Made by a program: the position numbers and the translations under genes
Shown: positions 1 to 11,361 of the stretch, piece by piece
Position numbering within the stretch: the stretch's first letter is position 1
Layout of the letters: every line of letters begins with the position of its first letter
The notes under the pieces: model-generated
What the model was told of the DNA's origin: nothing
The model's database searches: none
What the model saw: the letters and a program-made list of their open reading frames with translations, nothing else
Assembly (NCBI GenBank): GCA_022701365.1
Contig: JAKUHH010000011.1
Location: 1 to 59,329 of the forward strand
Length of the DNA: 59,329 nucleotides
Origin: Mycocentrospora acerina
Taxonomy: Eukaryota; Ascomycota; Dothideomycetes; Pleosporales
Direction: 5' to 3'

Positions 1-1049
1 GTCAGAACAGACGCGCTGAAAAAGGCAAAGTTGGTGTTTTTTCCCTGTGATAAGCTATACACAGGCAAATGTGAATATTACAGCACCAGAATAACCGGAA
101 TCAGGGCTGACTCCAGCTACCGCCCTGGGTTAGAAAGGTTACCTACTAAGTAAAAATAACTAGAAACTAGAAACTTACTTTATAAACTGCTAGATACTCC
201 TTACTTAGTACTAACAGAAGCTGCAGCATTTAAGAGATTAAGAGTTATTTATATTATAGGAGAATACCTAACTAAGGCATTAGCAGCAAGGCAATTAACA
301 TTACCTGCTACCTTAGCCTCTATCTCCTCTTACTCTCCTAACTCTAACACTAAATAAAGAGCTTTCTTCTTTGCTCTCTCTTCTGCCTGCTTTAGAATCT
401 TCTTATTTCTTATTAAATAAAGAACAACTTTAGACAATAATTTTTTGTCTACTTCTACCTTCTTTTTATATTTATTACACGTCCTATCTAGTAATTCCTA
501 AGATATATTAACACAAGAACAGCTAATATAAACATACTTAGCACACTTTAGATATTTACCCTTAGGCAAAGTAATAATGTAATAATTAATTCTCTAATAG
601 AAATAATAATTATAAGAAAGTAGAGTAATACTGCTATTGTAATAAGTTTTAAAGCTAAGGCAAAGATGTTTTTAAGTAGATAAAGACATAACAGCGCTAC
701 AGACAGATAATATACGCAGAAGATCTGCTTATAAATACTAATAACTAATAACTATATAATATAAGGACAAATTAATTAGAGAAGAAGGATAATATTATAA
801 TTAGGTTCTATAACCTTTAGGCTAGAACTAGAAAGGTATAAATCCCTTAACTAAAGGATTATATAGGCTAAGCCCTTTAGTAAAGAGCAGTTATGTAACT
901 AGCTTAACTCTTAGCAGAGTAAGCTAAGACACATAATAAGTAAGCTTAACTTTAGGCATTATAAGCTAAGAGCTTAACTTTACATATTATAAGCTGTCTT
1001 AACTAATAACTATAATTTGCAAGGGACTTATAGGACTCCCTTATTATAT

Positions 1050-1284
1050 ATATAAATAATAAGAACACTACCTTTATAGTAATATATTTAACCTTATAAA
1101 TTAATCTACTTATTGCTTCTTACCTTTAATTATAGTGTATCTTTAATATGTGCATTAAACTAACCTTATTTCCCTAAATTTACTCTATCCCTAAGAACTA
1201 ACCTTAAACCTGTTCTACATTAGTACTAGTATCAGAAGGTCTTTGACCACTAAGATCAAGTACAGAACAGGATCTTAACACTAG
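1050..1284 (+). mobile_element. LTR fragment of the element C family
   Basis: The stretch reads in the reverse orientation to the LTRs at 16825-17217 and 22837-23229. It shares the block around 1200-1284, which ends GGATCTTAACA exactly as the element-oriented LTR does. The distal half of the LTR, with the other CTTAACA/TGTTAAG terminus, is not recognisable. This is therefore a truncated or highly diverged copy, in the opposite orientation to element C. Confidence 0.65.
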
Positions 1285-1689
1285 TGCAGTGTGCTATTCT
1301 AAGAGATGCTTATTAAGATTAATAACACTAGTGTAATGCTGCCTACAGACTAATAAATTTAAATCCTCTAAGAAGTAAATAATATAGCTATAGTTCTTAA
1401 GTAATATCTTTTCTAAAGTACAGTATACTGCTAAAGTGCTATTATTATTCTCCTGCTGTATTATAGACAATTAAGTGTCTTAGACTAGTAGCTTTATTCT
1501 TAAAGAAACCTTAATTTTACAACCCCAATTACTGTAAAAGTATCTAGAAATAGCTAAAACACTAAGCACTAGTTCTTAAAATATATGTAATTAAAGTTTA
1601 TATAAAGTTTAAGTTCTGTAAAATACTGTATTTAAGTGTATTAAAGGGGTTAAAAATTATAATTTAGGGGATTTATAAAAACTAAATAA

Positions 1690-1829
1690 GGTTAGTAACT
1701 CTAACGCAATACCTATTTCAGCACAATTTAGACCCCAAATCGCGCCTTATATTGGTTAGGGTTAGGAACTCTAACGCAACACCTTTTTCAGCATAATTTA
1801 GACCCTAAATCGCGCCTTATATTTGTTAG
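1690..1829. repeat. Two-copy tandem repeat, 70-bp period
   Basis: Units 1690-1759 and 1760-1829 both contain aactctaacgcaa, a ttcagca-aattta segment and aatcgcgccttatatt in the same order. They differ at only a few positions, mostly C/T or G/A. The junction contains a short telomere-like run (ttagggttagg, around 1756-1766). The unit keeps a GC-rich CGCGCC island within AT-rich surroundings. No function is evident. Confidence 0.8.
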
Positions 1830-2344
1830 GTACACTTTGCTTTCTTAGTAAGCATAAGGCTTATTAATCTGCAAAGATCCTAAAAATATTTAGTCACAAC
1901 GGCAAGGTTGCAACCTAGATGCACTCTATCGCCCTAGGCCCTAGGGCTCTAGAAATTAGAGGAGAGAATGGCTGATGTGTGATGAGATAGTAACTGATGA
2001 AATATTGATGTTACAGGCGTCAGAGCAGACGGGCTGAAATTAGCAAAGTTGGGGGTTTTTTTAAAAGAAGAGCTGTATTTGGGTAGACTAATAGCATTCG
2101 CACTACGTAATTTGCCTGTTGAACGTCGTACTGTGTATAGAACTATCATCTAGTACCGAGGTGTGTGTGTCTATCCTTGTCTTTGTACAAATATTCAAAC
2201 TTTCTCTTCTCTACTCACTCCTCATTTTCACAAAGGTTGTTGATTCATATCGATCCTATGATATCGCCATCGTCAGGTCTCCCGTTTCCAGGCTCGCTTT
2301 TCTCCTTTGTTACCCCGTTTGAGTGATTACATCATCGTTTCTCC

Positions 2345-2839
2345 CTAGAAAAGCTTCGTGCCCAAGTTGCCCCAGAACGACTCTCCACTGAGGCTCGTGT
2401 CGATGCCTGCCCATCCAAACTCGTTTCGACATCTTCCATCCAGGTAGCCTTGGTCAGTGCTCGATGAAGAAGCGGTACCAAGAGCGATGCTTTTGCCAGT
2501 AGGATTGTACCCAATATTGGTTCCACGGGAGCTGCCGACGACGTTCACGTCGACCCAGAATCCAGCGCCGTTCGTGTGCTTCTTCAGGAACTCGAAGGCG
2601 CAAAGGTTAGTGCCTCCGGTCTGGTAGTTCACCGACTGGCGAGTTTGCCCGTTGGTGTACGTGGCGTGAATACCGCATTTTTTGCTCCCGGGTTGACTGC
2701 ACAGGAGAAGGGAAGCTTCATTGCCAATGATGCGAGCCTCGAGTGCGATAGGAGCCAAAGATGGGCCTTGAGATTCTGGCACGGCCATAGCAGCGGCGTG
2801 AGAGATGGCGATGATGCTCGCGAAAATTGAGGTCTTCAT
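2345..2839 (-). CDS. Small secreted four-cysteine protein (effector candidate)
   Basis: Intact single-exon frame of 164 residues, read from ATG at 2839 to TAG at 2345. The N-terminus (MKTSIFASIIAISHAAAMA) is a typical secretion signal, with probable cleavage after about residue 19. The mature part has four cysteines at residues 47, 55, 80 and 137, enough for two disulfides, and is rich in Gly, Ser and Asn. I recognise no domain. The start is supported by being the only Met before the signal peptide and by a TATA-like box about 115 bp upstream. Codon use and GC content are normal although the gene lies next to AT-rich repeat blocks. Such small, secreted, cysteine-containing, repeat-adjacent genes are the usual profile of fungal effectors, but that role is inference. 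Confidence 0.8.
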   Translation of the reverse strand: MKTSIFASIIAISHAAAMAVPESQGPSLAPIALEARIIGNEASLLLCSQPGSKKCGIHATYTNGQTRQSVNYQTGGTNLCAFEFLKKHTNGAGFWVDVNVVGSSRGTNIGYNPTGKSIALGTASSSSTDQGYLDGRCRNEFGWAGIDTSLSGESFWGNLGTKLF

Positions 2840-2952
2840 TTTGGCGGAGAGAGGGATCGAATAATAGATCAGTTGCGGAAAAGCTTGTGAAGGTTAGGGG
2901 CGGAGTGGAATAGGATAGCAGTGACTTATAACTCACAGCAATGTAGAAGGGG

Positions 2953-2960
2953 TTTTTATA
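2953..2960 (-). promoter_or_regulatory. TATA-like box upstream of the small secreted protein gene
   Basis: On the minus strand this reads TATAAAAA, about 115 bp before the ATG at 2839. It is followed by C-rich sequence that could hold the transcription start. Evidence is motif and position only. Confidence 0.35.
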
Positions 2961-3091
2961 TGTAGCATACAGACTTTTTTAACTAGAATAGACATAGTTT
3001 AAGTAAGAGCAATTTAAATAATCTAAACTTAAAATTAAAGTAAGGTTCGTATTTGCACCCTCTAAAGGCCCCCAGTCTTGCCTTTAGTCCA

Positions 3092-3300
3092 GAAGATGAA
3101 GAAGGAGAGCTCGTACACAGACCCTCTATTAGGGCCGAGTCAGCCTCAGAATCACAAGAAGAAGATTAAGGGCTTCACTATGTATCTTTTAATAGAGCCG
3201 AAGATTGTAAATCCATCCTCTTCAGGGCCTTTTCCGTCTCTAATTCGCACGAAGAAGATTAAGAACCTGAATATGTATCCTCAAATAGGACCGAGTACAC
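3092..3300 (+). repeat. Degenerate coding-like tandem repeat
   Basis: Three related units start at about 3092, 3161 and 3254, the last two 93 bp apart. Each begins with gaagat(t/g)aag and leads to a segment like (t)atag-gccga. The offsets (69 and 93) are multiples of three and the plus frame 3078-3308 stays open across them, encoding repeated K-I-K and M-Y-x-x-I-(E/G)-P motifs. It could be the remnant of a repeat-containing protein. No start context or domain supports a live gene. Confidence 0.45.
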
Positions 3301-3309
3301 ATAATTAAG

Positions 3310-5220
3310 TCCAGCCTCCTATGCCATAAAAATGCAGATAATTTACCCAAAAATTTATTATTATTTCTAGCAGACCAGGTTCCGTGATCTAGAAACCTCT
3401 AATCTTATTTTAAACACGTGTGCATCGCAATAACATGCGAATAGTTTACTGCAATAATCTGATCATCACGCTGGGCTCTATTTAATATAGTAGGTAACCT
3501 TCAAGCTTCCCTCGAGTTAGGATAGCGCTAGGACATTAAGGTCAACCAATCAAAGATTTCCAGAGCAAAGAAATGTAACAATTCTGTCGATTTCCAATAA
3601 TCTCGCGGTGTAGGTCTATGATATATCGATGTAGATACTAATTTTAGTTCACCAGGGCTACACATAGCTGAAGAAGCTTACTAACCTAATAAAGGTAAGT
3701 CCTAAGCAGATCCTTTTAGTCAAGTAACCTAAGCTTTTGTTTTCCAATCGAAAACTCTTAGGCTTACTGGGCAGGTTAGTATACCCAAATTAGTCGTCTC
3801 AGTCTTCGAAGTGACATACCGTGTAATACAGGTCCTGCGCAATGATGCACAATTTGCTTGAATAGCCTGAACAGGGAGAACTAAGCATTGTGAGGCAGCT
3901 ACTACCTTCCTGTTCTAGCATACAATAAGTATGTTCGGAGAAAAGCAAAGCCCGAAAGGCAGACCAGAAGATACACCTAACTGGGACTTAATGGTGTTGA
4001 GCAATCCTGCGATCAATTTCCTTTGCAGCTGGAGGCTGAGGAGGAGGCTAGGCTCTCATAAGAGAAGCAGGGATCAATGTCACTGAGCGACGATCCAGAG
4101 CATGACGGAAAGACTAAATGGTGTGTGGCTGTGGTTGACCACGTTAGTTCGCTGACAAACCGCTCCATATACCTAATCATCGCAACTTAAAGAATACCAC
4201 TACTGGGCAGAGAAAGTGTTCACGTTAGTACCTGAAACTGCAATAAATAGTTCAGCTACCCTACTTCGAAAGCAAAACTCCAAAAGCTGCTTGAAATAAT
4301 CGCGTTTTTGCTAGATCGGTGCGAAGAGACGCTTCGACAGACACTGGTGGACTAGGTGTCAAGCTCTGGCCCTCTACTTCGGCGTCTCCGCGTCTATCAT
4401 GAGTGAAATTGAGTACGGGCGAAACGGCTCGGTTCTTTCTCGGCCTCGCTATACCTTAGCTTCTTGCCATCACGCACTATTTATTTAAGTGCTCTTTGGT
4501 TTTCACATATATTCCCATCGCCTGGACAGTCTATCCTGGTCAACCCTGCGAGCCCTATCATATGGTTGGAAATTGACTGGCGCTATGTCGCATTCGAAGT
4601 CACACTCCTGGTGACTTTTGGTGCAATGATAGTAACAATGTCTTGGGACTTCCGACAAGTTTTGAATCCTGCCTGTGGAGTGGAGCTTGGTATGCCCATG
4701 AAGTCCGACACTATCTTCACGAGTAGTCACTTGTTAGACGTGATAGTGAATTTCGCCTTCGCGAGGTCAGTGCAGCTAGTACACAAGGCCGTATTTAAGG
4801 GTTTTGTAAAGAGTGTTATAGAGCTCATCGTAAAACAGAAGAGAAGAATAAGCTACTACCAGATAGCCCGCAATGTATTAGTTTGAATTGAACTGTTCGC
4901 CTTGCAGAAATTTGGCTTCAGTGAAGGCCCGCGAGGTCCATGGTCGATACAGTAATCATATAATCCTAACGACTAGGCTGAAGCATACATACACGCCTAG
5001 ATCCACCAACTAAGATAATGGTTAATCTCGTCATCATTAAGAGTGGACAATTCAATAACACATTAGATGAAACACGTTGCTCATTTTTGTTTTTCATTGC
5101 CATCTATGCTCCTGCGATCCCATGTCGGATCTGAGAAGAATATACCAGCCATTGGTGCAATCTTATAGCGTTGTGCTGCTGGCGTGAATAGGCCTACCAA
5201 GTTGACAGCAAGTCGACAAA
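3310..5220. other. No supportable gene
   Basis: Moderate-GC sequence containing only short frames. The longest, plus 4464-4886 (140 codons), begins at a TTG with no early ATG, has a hydrophobic stretch but no recognisable domain, and overlaps an equally unconvincing minus frame. I would treat the whole stretch as intergenic or unrecognised gene debris. Confidence 0.5.
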
Positions 5221-5223
5221 CTT

Positions 5224-6430
5224 CTACGCTAGACAAAACCCCTCGTACCCTTTCTTTGCCACCTCATCCAAGGTCTTGTAATACGTCATTTCTCCGCTCA
5301 GATAGATCAGTGGCTCTCTAGGCTTGGCGGGGATATTCATTTCCACGTACCACGAGTCCACAATTGGCAGTAAGCTTGCACTCGCCAGCTTCCAGATAAG
5401 CTCCTTCCAGTCATCCTGCGCCTGCTTCTGTACTTCCACAGTCTTCCACTCATGCTCTTTGGCGTACTGCATAACATTTAGAATCCAGTCACCTTGCAGC
5501 TCCGCACATGTTAGCCTATTGCATAGTGCCGTTGGTACTTGCGGACCATACATGAAGAATACGTTAGGGAATCTATGACTCGCCATGCCGAGAAACGTCT
5601 TCGCTCCATCCTTCCAGGCGTCCTTCAAACTCACCCCATCACGATCACGGGTATTGATCTACATCAGTCCGCTCGTGACAGCATCGTAGCCTGTTGCACA
5701 CACAACGAACCCGAACTCGTACTCCTTCTCCTTCGTCTGGACGCTCCTCTCTATCATACACTCAATCGGCGAACCATTTTTACTTACATCCTGTCATCCT
5801 GCACGTGTTCAAGCACGTGAGCAATTAACTACTTTATAGTCTCCGAGTCCTGAACTCCTAATAATACAATAAGATACTCATCGGTAGCCTTAGTATCGAA
5901 TAGCATATCTGCGTACGTGGCGATCCAGAATTGAAATTCGCCTCGTGCCCAAAGGGATCCGTAAACCTCCCTTCTCTGCTCTAGAATATCAGCAAACGTC
6001 GAGCGCGGAATGAAGGAGAAGGTAAATAACAAGAACAAGTGCTTGCGTTGGGCAAACAGATATGTATAGTTCTCTCGAGGGAAACCTTGAGTTGGAGGGA
6101 TGGACCGGTCTTGCTCCATTGGTAGGGCTATGTTAGGCGTTTATTGAAAGACGGTGAGATGGCCTGCGATCTAGCTAAGTCCTGTGGCGAGTTGGACACC
6201 GGTCGAGCCTGTTCCTATGATAGCGATACGTTTGCCGCGAACGTCCGGCTCCTGATGGGGTCAGTATGAGGGGTGCAGAAACGTCCCTAGGATGATTAGC
6301 AGTCATGCGGTAGATAACTAGACAGCGCTATGTACCTTTGAACGAACCGATGCCTGGCTAATCTGGAATATGCCTCTTTGCAGCGTACTCATCGCCGCTC
6401 CTGGTTGACAACCGCCATATTTTCGCCCCC
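5224..6430 (-). pseudogene. Baeyer-Villiger-type flavin monooxygenase, broken
   Basis: Minus-strand pieces of a class B flavin monooxygenase appear in family order: KRHIPD-PGIGSFKG (about 6345-6385), the NADPH-binding loop GKRIAIIGTGSTGVQLATG (about 6178-6240), TVFQ-TPNIALPMEQ (about 6110-6155), the FWIATYADMLFDTKATDE segment, then the family ATG motif in VCATGYDAVTSGL and SLKDAWKDGAKTFLGMASH to the C-terminus (5224-5720). These enzymes use FAD and NADPH to insert oxygen next to ketones. The N-terminal FAD loop is missing, cut at about 6430 by AT-rich repeat DNA. In-frame stops replace expected Gln, Trp and Arg codons. A short repeat (5792-5885) sits where about 45 residues are deleted. The only long clean piece is the last 136 codons. 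Certainly non-functional as it stands. Confidence 0.85.
5792..5885 (+). mobile_element. Truncated copy of the short LTR-like repeat
   Basis: It begins TGTCATCCTGCACGTG and shares with the insertion at 11866-11994 the CACGTG-rich head, tagtctccgagtcct, and an AT-rich aataata-aa-aag tail. It interrupts the monooxygenase fossil directly after the codons for DTKATDE. No matching 5-bp duplication is visible, so this copy is probably truncated or its flanks were deleted. Confidence 0.6.
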
Positions 6431-6439
6431 TCATACTAT

Positions 6440-8096
6440 ACCGCCTAAAAGTTAAAAGTTGTTATAATAGTTAAACAAAATTAAATTAAGTAGGAAAATA
6501 AAAATCTCTTCTTAAGTCTTCTGCTGAAGTGCTCTAGATTTAAGAATAGGCTCTTTACTAAATATAACGTCAATGAGTGCTAGCGGTTGCTTTTGGGCTA
6601 TTAACTTGCTATGTAAGTCCTCTATTTCAGAGAAAAAATAGAGATAGCGTATAGTAATTATGCTACTAATTTCCATTCTAATATTATTCTTCCTATGTAC
6701 AACATTAGTGTACTTAGTATTTTCCTACCTTCGTTCTTAGAATAGCTTTAAACAGAGTGCTTACTCTAATGCGTAAACATAAAATACAGTTATTGCCTAT
6801 AGTTCTACTAATCTTATCTCTATTATAAAAATAGCTGAAGCTTAAGCAGCTAGTTTTTAAGTCACGGAAAAGTGCATTACACTCATATGATTTCAACTAA
6901 AGCTCTTTCATTTAATAGTATGAACGATAATTTTTAAAGAATTAATTTAATGTAGATAATTTTAGTTGTAGCAATTTTCAAGCTACTGCGCAGAAGCACA
7001 ACTGAAGTAGAGAGGTATTATTAAACCTACTTTTGATAATGTTACTACAGTTGATAAAATTAATGAAAAAGGTTTGAAGATTAATAATTACTTATATAGA
7101 TAGCTAGTTAGCTGCATCTTGGTGTTGCTAATAACTATAGAAAATTCTTAAAAAGATAAAAAAGACTTGTTAATTGCTAAAGCTATCTAGACTTATAACT
7201 GTAGGGTTTGTAAATTTTATATTACTTAGGTCTTAAAGCAAGAGAAAAACTAGTAAACACTCTTTTAAAGAAGATATTAAATCAGATAAGCTATTCCAAC
7301 TTTTTGTTTTGTTAGCGAATGTAGATTGGATATAGTAAATCTGTTAATCCTAATCTTGTTTAGCCTCACATCCTGCCTTCTATTAGATAATTTGTTTTAT
7401 AAGCCAGTGAGCATTGCAAACAAGTAAGCATCCTACTAATTTTCTGCACCTCTATACGCAAGTAGCTCTACTATATTAGATACTAGTAAATAGATATTAA
7501 AAGAAACATATTAGTTAGTATCTACAGTTCTTTTTTGTATATATATAAGTTGTACCTAGTCTCCCTATATCTTATATAACGCGCCTAAGCCTAGTAGCTA
7601 AGACTTGATTATTCTCCTCCTTAATACTCCTAATAAGTTATCTGCTAATTAGCCTCTTCTTAAGCAAGTAAATCCTCTCTAGCTCTTTTTATTAAGACTC
7701 TATACTTCTATATCTACTTTATTTTACATTACCTCTGCTTTATAGCTGCCCTATTAGATTTCTTAAGGCTAGCAATCTAATTGTGCATTAACTTAGCAGA
7801 AAGTACAATTACCTTAGCTCTATTCTTAGGCTAATTAATTGCTTTATAGTTAACATAGGTAATATGCTCTTATGCTGTTAGATGCAATTACATATTAGTA
7901 TTAATTAAGCTTTAAGCTTATGTGTTTTACTTAGTATATAAGCTTTCTAGAAAGTTTCTATTAGAGCAGCTAAAGTAAGTGTATATAGCTGCATGTCTAG
8001 CTTTAATAGTTTAATGTCTAACTAGAGAAGAACAAGGCCTGCGCCTTAAAAAGCTAAGCAGATATTTACTAACATTAATAATTAATTCAAAAGCAG
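6440..8096. repeat. AT-rich decayed transposon debris
   Basis: Very AT-rich, TA-dinucleotide-rich DNA with stops in every frame. The switch from the GC-balanced monooxygenase fossil at about 6430 is abrupt, as at the edge of an inserted repeat. No domain can be read. Confidence 0.65.
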
Positions 8097-8101
8097 CCTT
8101 A

Positions 8102-8388
8102 TGTAACAACGCAGGTTATAAGAGAGTGATATAAATAGGGTCTAAATTGTCTACTACGAGGCATATGGGAGTGCTAGGACTAGAGGGTAAACTAAAGATA
8201 CTATTCTCTAAACCTATAGGTCTTGTATAAAAGGATACAGAAAAACTAGTCTACAAAGTTACATAGGCTGCACCCTTATATACCCCTTCCTAGGGTTATC
8301 ATCCAGGGCAATTACAGAACGGGTGGCTATTGGATAGGTGTTGGTTGACTCAGGAGTAATGATAGGATGTGACATTGTGAACGTTACA
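8102..8388 (-). mobile_element. Solo LTR of the A/B family, TSD CCTTA
   Basis: Full 287-bp LTR beginning TGTAAC and ending CGTTACA. It is flanked by perfect CCTTA duplications at 8097-8101 and 8389-8393 and is collinear with the five other copies in the window. No internal sequence is attached, so it marks a complete element lost by LTR-LTR recombination. Strand is given in the gag-pol orientation of the full elements. Confidence 0.92.
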
Positions 8389-8393
8389 CCTTA

Positions 8394-9790
8394 AAGGTAG
8401 GGAGAAACTTAAGCTTCATAATATATTTAATAAAGTAGAAGATTAAGCTCTTAATTTGAAGCTATAAACTTGCTTTAATAGTAAGAAACTGCTAATATTA
8501 AGTAGCTATAGCAAGTAAGATAAGTAAGGTAGCATTTAAAGTATATAGATATTATTCTCTTTACAAAGCTCTTAAGACTTAAGTAAGTAGTAACTCTTAA
8601 AGCTATTAAGAATAAGCAGATAGTATATACTTATAACATAAGTCTGTATATAAATATTAAAGTGCTTTAGCTTCTTAACTTATAGCTTATAATTTTTTTA
8701 GCTGTTATTACTTATATTAATTGCCTAGTTATGTAGAATCTCTAACTCCTTATACTATGTAGATAAGTAATTATATCTAGCAAAGATAAAGAATAGTAGG
8801 TGTGTCTAGCTCCTACTGTTAATTGCAGTAATTAATATTATTTCCTTATAATTACCTAGCTAGATAGCCTTTACCTAGGCTCTCCTCTCTAAATTTATTA
8901 TAAAAAGCTAAGTTATAATCTATCTTATTCTAAAGCTAGCCTTAGTAAAGTTATAGATATCTTTATTATAGATTAGATACCTTAACTTTTTTTACTAATA
9001 AGTTTAAATAGTGTCTTAATTAATTAAGGATCCATATATAAAGTTCTCTGTTAGTTTCATACTTAATTAAAATTAATTATAAGACTGTTTGTACACTTAA
9101 TAAAGTTGTACAGCTAGTAGATACTAGCCTTAACTTTGCTGCGTGTAGCTAGCAGCTTATTAGCTATATTATAAACAGCTGCGTATAGAGGCAAAAATCT
9201 AGATAAATCTAGGTTAAGTATATATATTTAATAATTACCTCTTCTTTAAGTTTAGCTATCAATTACATTAGGCAGCCCTGCTAGCACGTTAGCGTTAGAG
9301 TGTAGCTTAAGAGACATTAAATAGCTGTAGAGCAATTGCCTTAGCCTAAATTTACTTTTTCTACATGGCTAAAATTGTAAGGTGTCTGTTAGCCTTATAA
9401 GTGTAATGGTCAGGCGCCCTGCCCTTGCTATTGATACTACGCAATAACCCCACTTATACCAAAAGGTAAGCACAAGAATACTTAAGCAAGTATTCTATGT
9501 GTAGTATAATATATATAGTGCTAGATCTAGACTTTGCCGACTAGATGCTATAAGCGAGGTAAGCCACGTTGACTGTGCACGTGCTTAGTCGTTACAATAA
9601 GAGGCTAGTTAAGGTTAAGTTAGGGGTGCTATAATAGTCTAAAGCTCACGCGTTGCAGAAAGTTAGTAGGGTGCTCACTCGCTTGTAATGCTCACTCGCT
9701 TATAAAACACGTTAGGCCTAACATCCTACATCATATTTGGATAAGAGCTTGATGATCACTTGGTTGTGAACGTGCAGGACAAGATATAAA
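8394..9790. repeat. AT-rich decayed transposon debris
   Basis: RIP-like AT-rich DNA without readable frames. The last part (about 9390-9720) is less AT-rich and contains a short direct repeat, gctcactcgctt, at about 9673 and 9690. TGTTAG (9387) and CTAACA (9723) could be LTR termini, but the flanks show no duplication. Confidence 0.55.
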
Positions 9791-9819
9791 AACTAAAGAG
9801 ACTTATCTTTTTATTTGCT

Positions 9820-11361
9820 CTATGATGAAATGTTACATATTATAAAGAACTGTTCGAGAAGGGCTCCACCAACCAGCACATTATGCTTTTCACTTATAGC
9901 ACTTCCTGTCAGTAGGCTAATCAATGAACCATCGTCCCAGAAAATTAATTCTGGGGCATAATTCCTTTCTCTGACCAGCCGGAAAACAGCAGACGGAGCA
10001 ATCGCTGAACGGTTCAAGGCTTGATCGCCAGAAGCGTATGCGGATGCTCTATCCAAATCTGGAATACCTTGGCACATTGTTAGTGTGGATTGTGGTAATT
10101 CCTGTTACTACAGAACTCACCAGCAACTGTTAGATCGCCTGAACCTGATTGTTCAATATTATCAACTGCTGCACCATGGCGCTTTATAAAGTTAGTAAAA
10201 GATTCAGACGAAACTTCGTTCACAAAACCTACAACAGTCTGATTTAGAGTGAACATCTTAGAATCAGTGTTGATATCATAGACGGATGTTGTACCGAGAA
10301 TGACGTCGTTCACCATCATAACAGTTCCATGGTCAATGAGCTTTATACCGTTTGCACCTGGATGCGCATTTTCAGGAGACACTGGGTAGCACTCGAGTTC
10401 TTCGCTCTTGGTCTCTGCGCAATACACAATTTGTGTCGCCCATTCCCACGGGCCATGTTCATCTTCCAGATACCGGAAAAGGCCATCATAGAAATAGTGA
10501 TCATTTGAGATGTAAAACGAACTAAAGCATGATGAGTAAGAATGACAAGTTCCAGGATTAACACTAGGTCTTACGAGATACTTTCGCCAGCAACAGCGTT
10601 TGGTGTCTTTATCCAAGGATGAGCATATTTCTTGATAAATGCAAACGTGTTAGTTCCTAAGGTGTGAGAGAAAAGCGCGATACGCTCCCCTTCTCGCTCG
10701 TGGTTTACAGCGTAAACATGTATCTACAGGTAGAGGGGTTAGCAAGCCCATAGCCAGATTGTTATTCCTTGTCTGACCTCAGTAGCGTTCTCTTCTGACT
10801 GTAAGATATCAAATCCGTGCAACACAAGGTCGTCATCTTGATCCCAGCCCTCGATTTCTATGCGTGTCGTGGTATTGGTCAAGAGACATTGTTAGCCTAA
10901 CATTGAAATTTTGCGATTGTGCGACAATTACCTGGATGTCGTACTTCAAGAAGTACTCGAAATATCGTTTGTCAGGATCGCCGCCGAATCTCAAAAACGG
11001 AGGATAGAATTCTAATCTGTTTCGCGGATTGCCGCAAGCTTAAAAGGGTCAGGAACTCAATTAAACAGCATAGCTATACTAGCTTACCAAGGAACACAGT
11101 GCTGGTAGCATCATGTATTCTTACGTCTTCGCAAGATTGGCCTGCTGCATTATATTACTTTACATGTTTCATTTCTAAGATCCATGGTTGAAACCAACCA
11201 GCATCAAGCCAACATCTGTCGTTATTGTACGAGCCGTGGTCAATCCATTCTTCAAGAGGAGCAGGTTGAAGTTGTCCACCATAAGTAGTCAGAAGATTTT
11301 GGGGACTTCCTGTTAAAGAACCAGCGAGAACTAGGACAGCTTGAATGTATGATAAGGCCAT
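9820..11361 (-). pseudogene. Paraoxonase-like lactonase/arylesterase, near-intact with an in-frame stop
   Basis: Six exons read on the minus strand: 11361-11088, 11038-10932, about 10882-10778, 10723-10575, 10521-10121 and 10067-9820, with introns of 49-54 bp. The product matches the fungal serum-paraoxonase-like (SMP-30 superfamily, calcium-dependent) beta-propellers. Landmarks are SCEDVRIHD, LVLHGFDIL, VYAVNHEREGERIALF, HPWIKTPNAVA, FYISNDHYFYDGLFRYLED, ENAHPGANGIKL, VNDVILGTTSVYDI and ELIFWDDGSLISLLTG. The N-terminus starts with a hydrophobic, signal- or anchor-like stretch. Lesions: a TAA at 11155-11157 where the frame continues straight into the conserved region (CAA to TAA would explain it), and no convincing AG acceptor for the intron starting at 10931. 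Most splice sites and the last three exons are perfect, so decay is recent. If that stop were a sequencing error, the acceptor would still need explaining. Confidence 0.8.

Larger units (their letters stand above)
1..2060. repeat. AT-rich, RIP-like decayed repeat block
   Basis: Extremely AT-rich sequence, dense in TA dinucleotides and with no reading frame of useful length on either strand. It resembles the heavily mutated transposon interiors elsewhere in the window. It contains an LTR fragment related to element C (1050-1284) and a 70-bp tandem duplication (1690-1829). About 40 bp at its left edge (1-44) recur, diverged, at 2019-2062, so the block may be bracketed by a direct repeat. No coding domain could be read from it. 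Confidence 0.7.

Noticed and set aside
4464..4886. 140-codon plus-strand frame with a hydrophobic segment
   Set aside because: It starts at TTG with no early ATG, shows no domain, and overlaps another frame; it is too weak to call a gene.
9387..9723. Possible solo LTR with TGTTAG...CTAACA ends
   Set aside because: Flanking five bases (GTGTC and TCCTA) do not match, and no second copy was found in the window.
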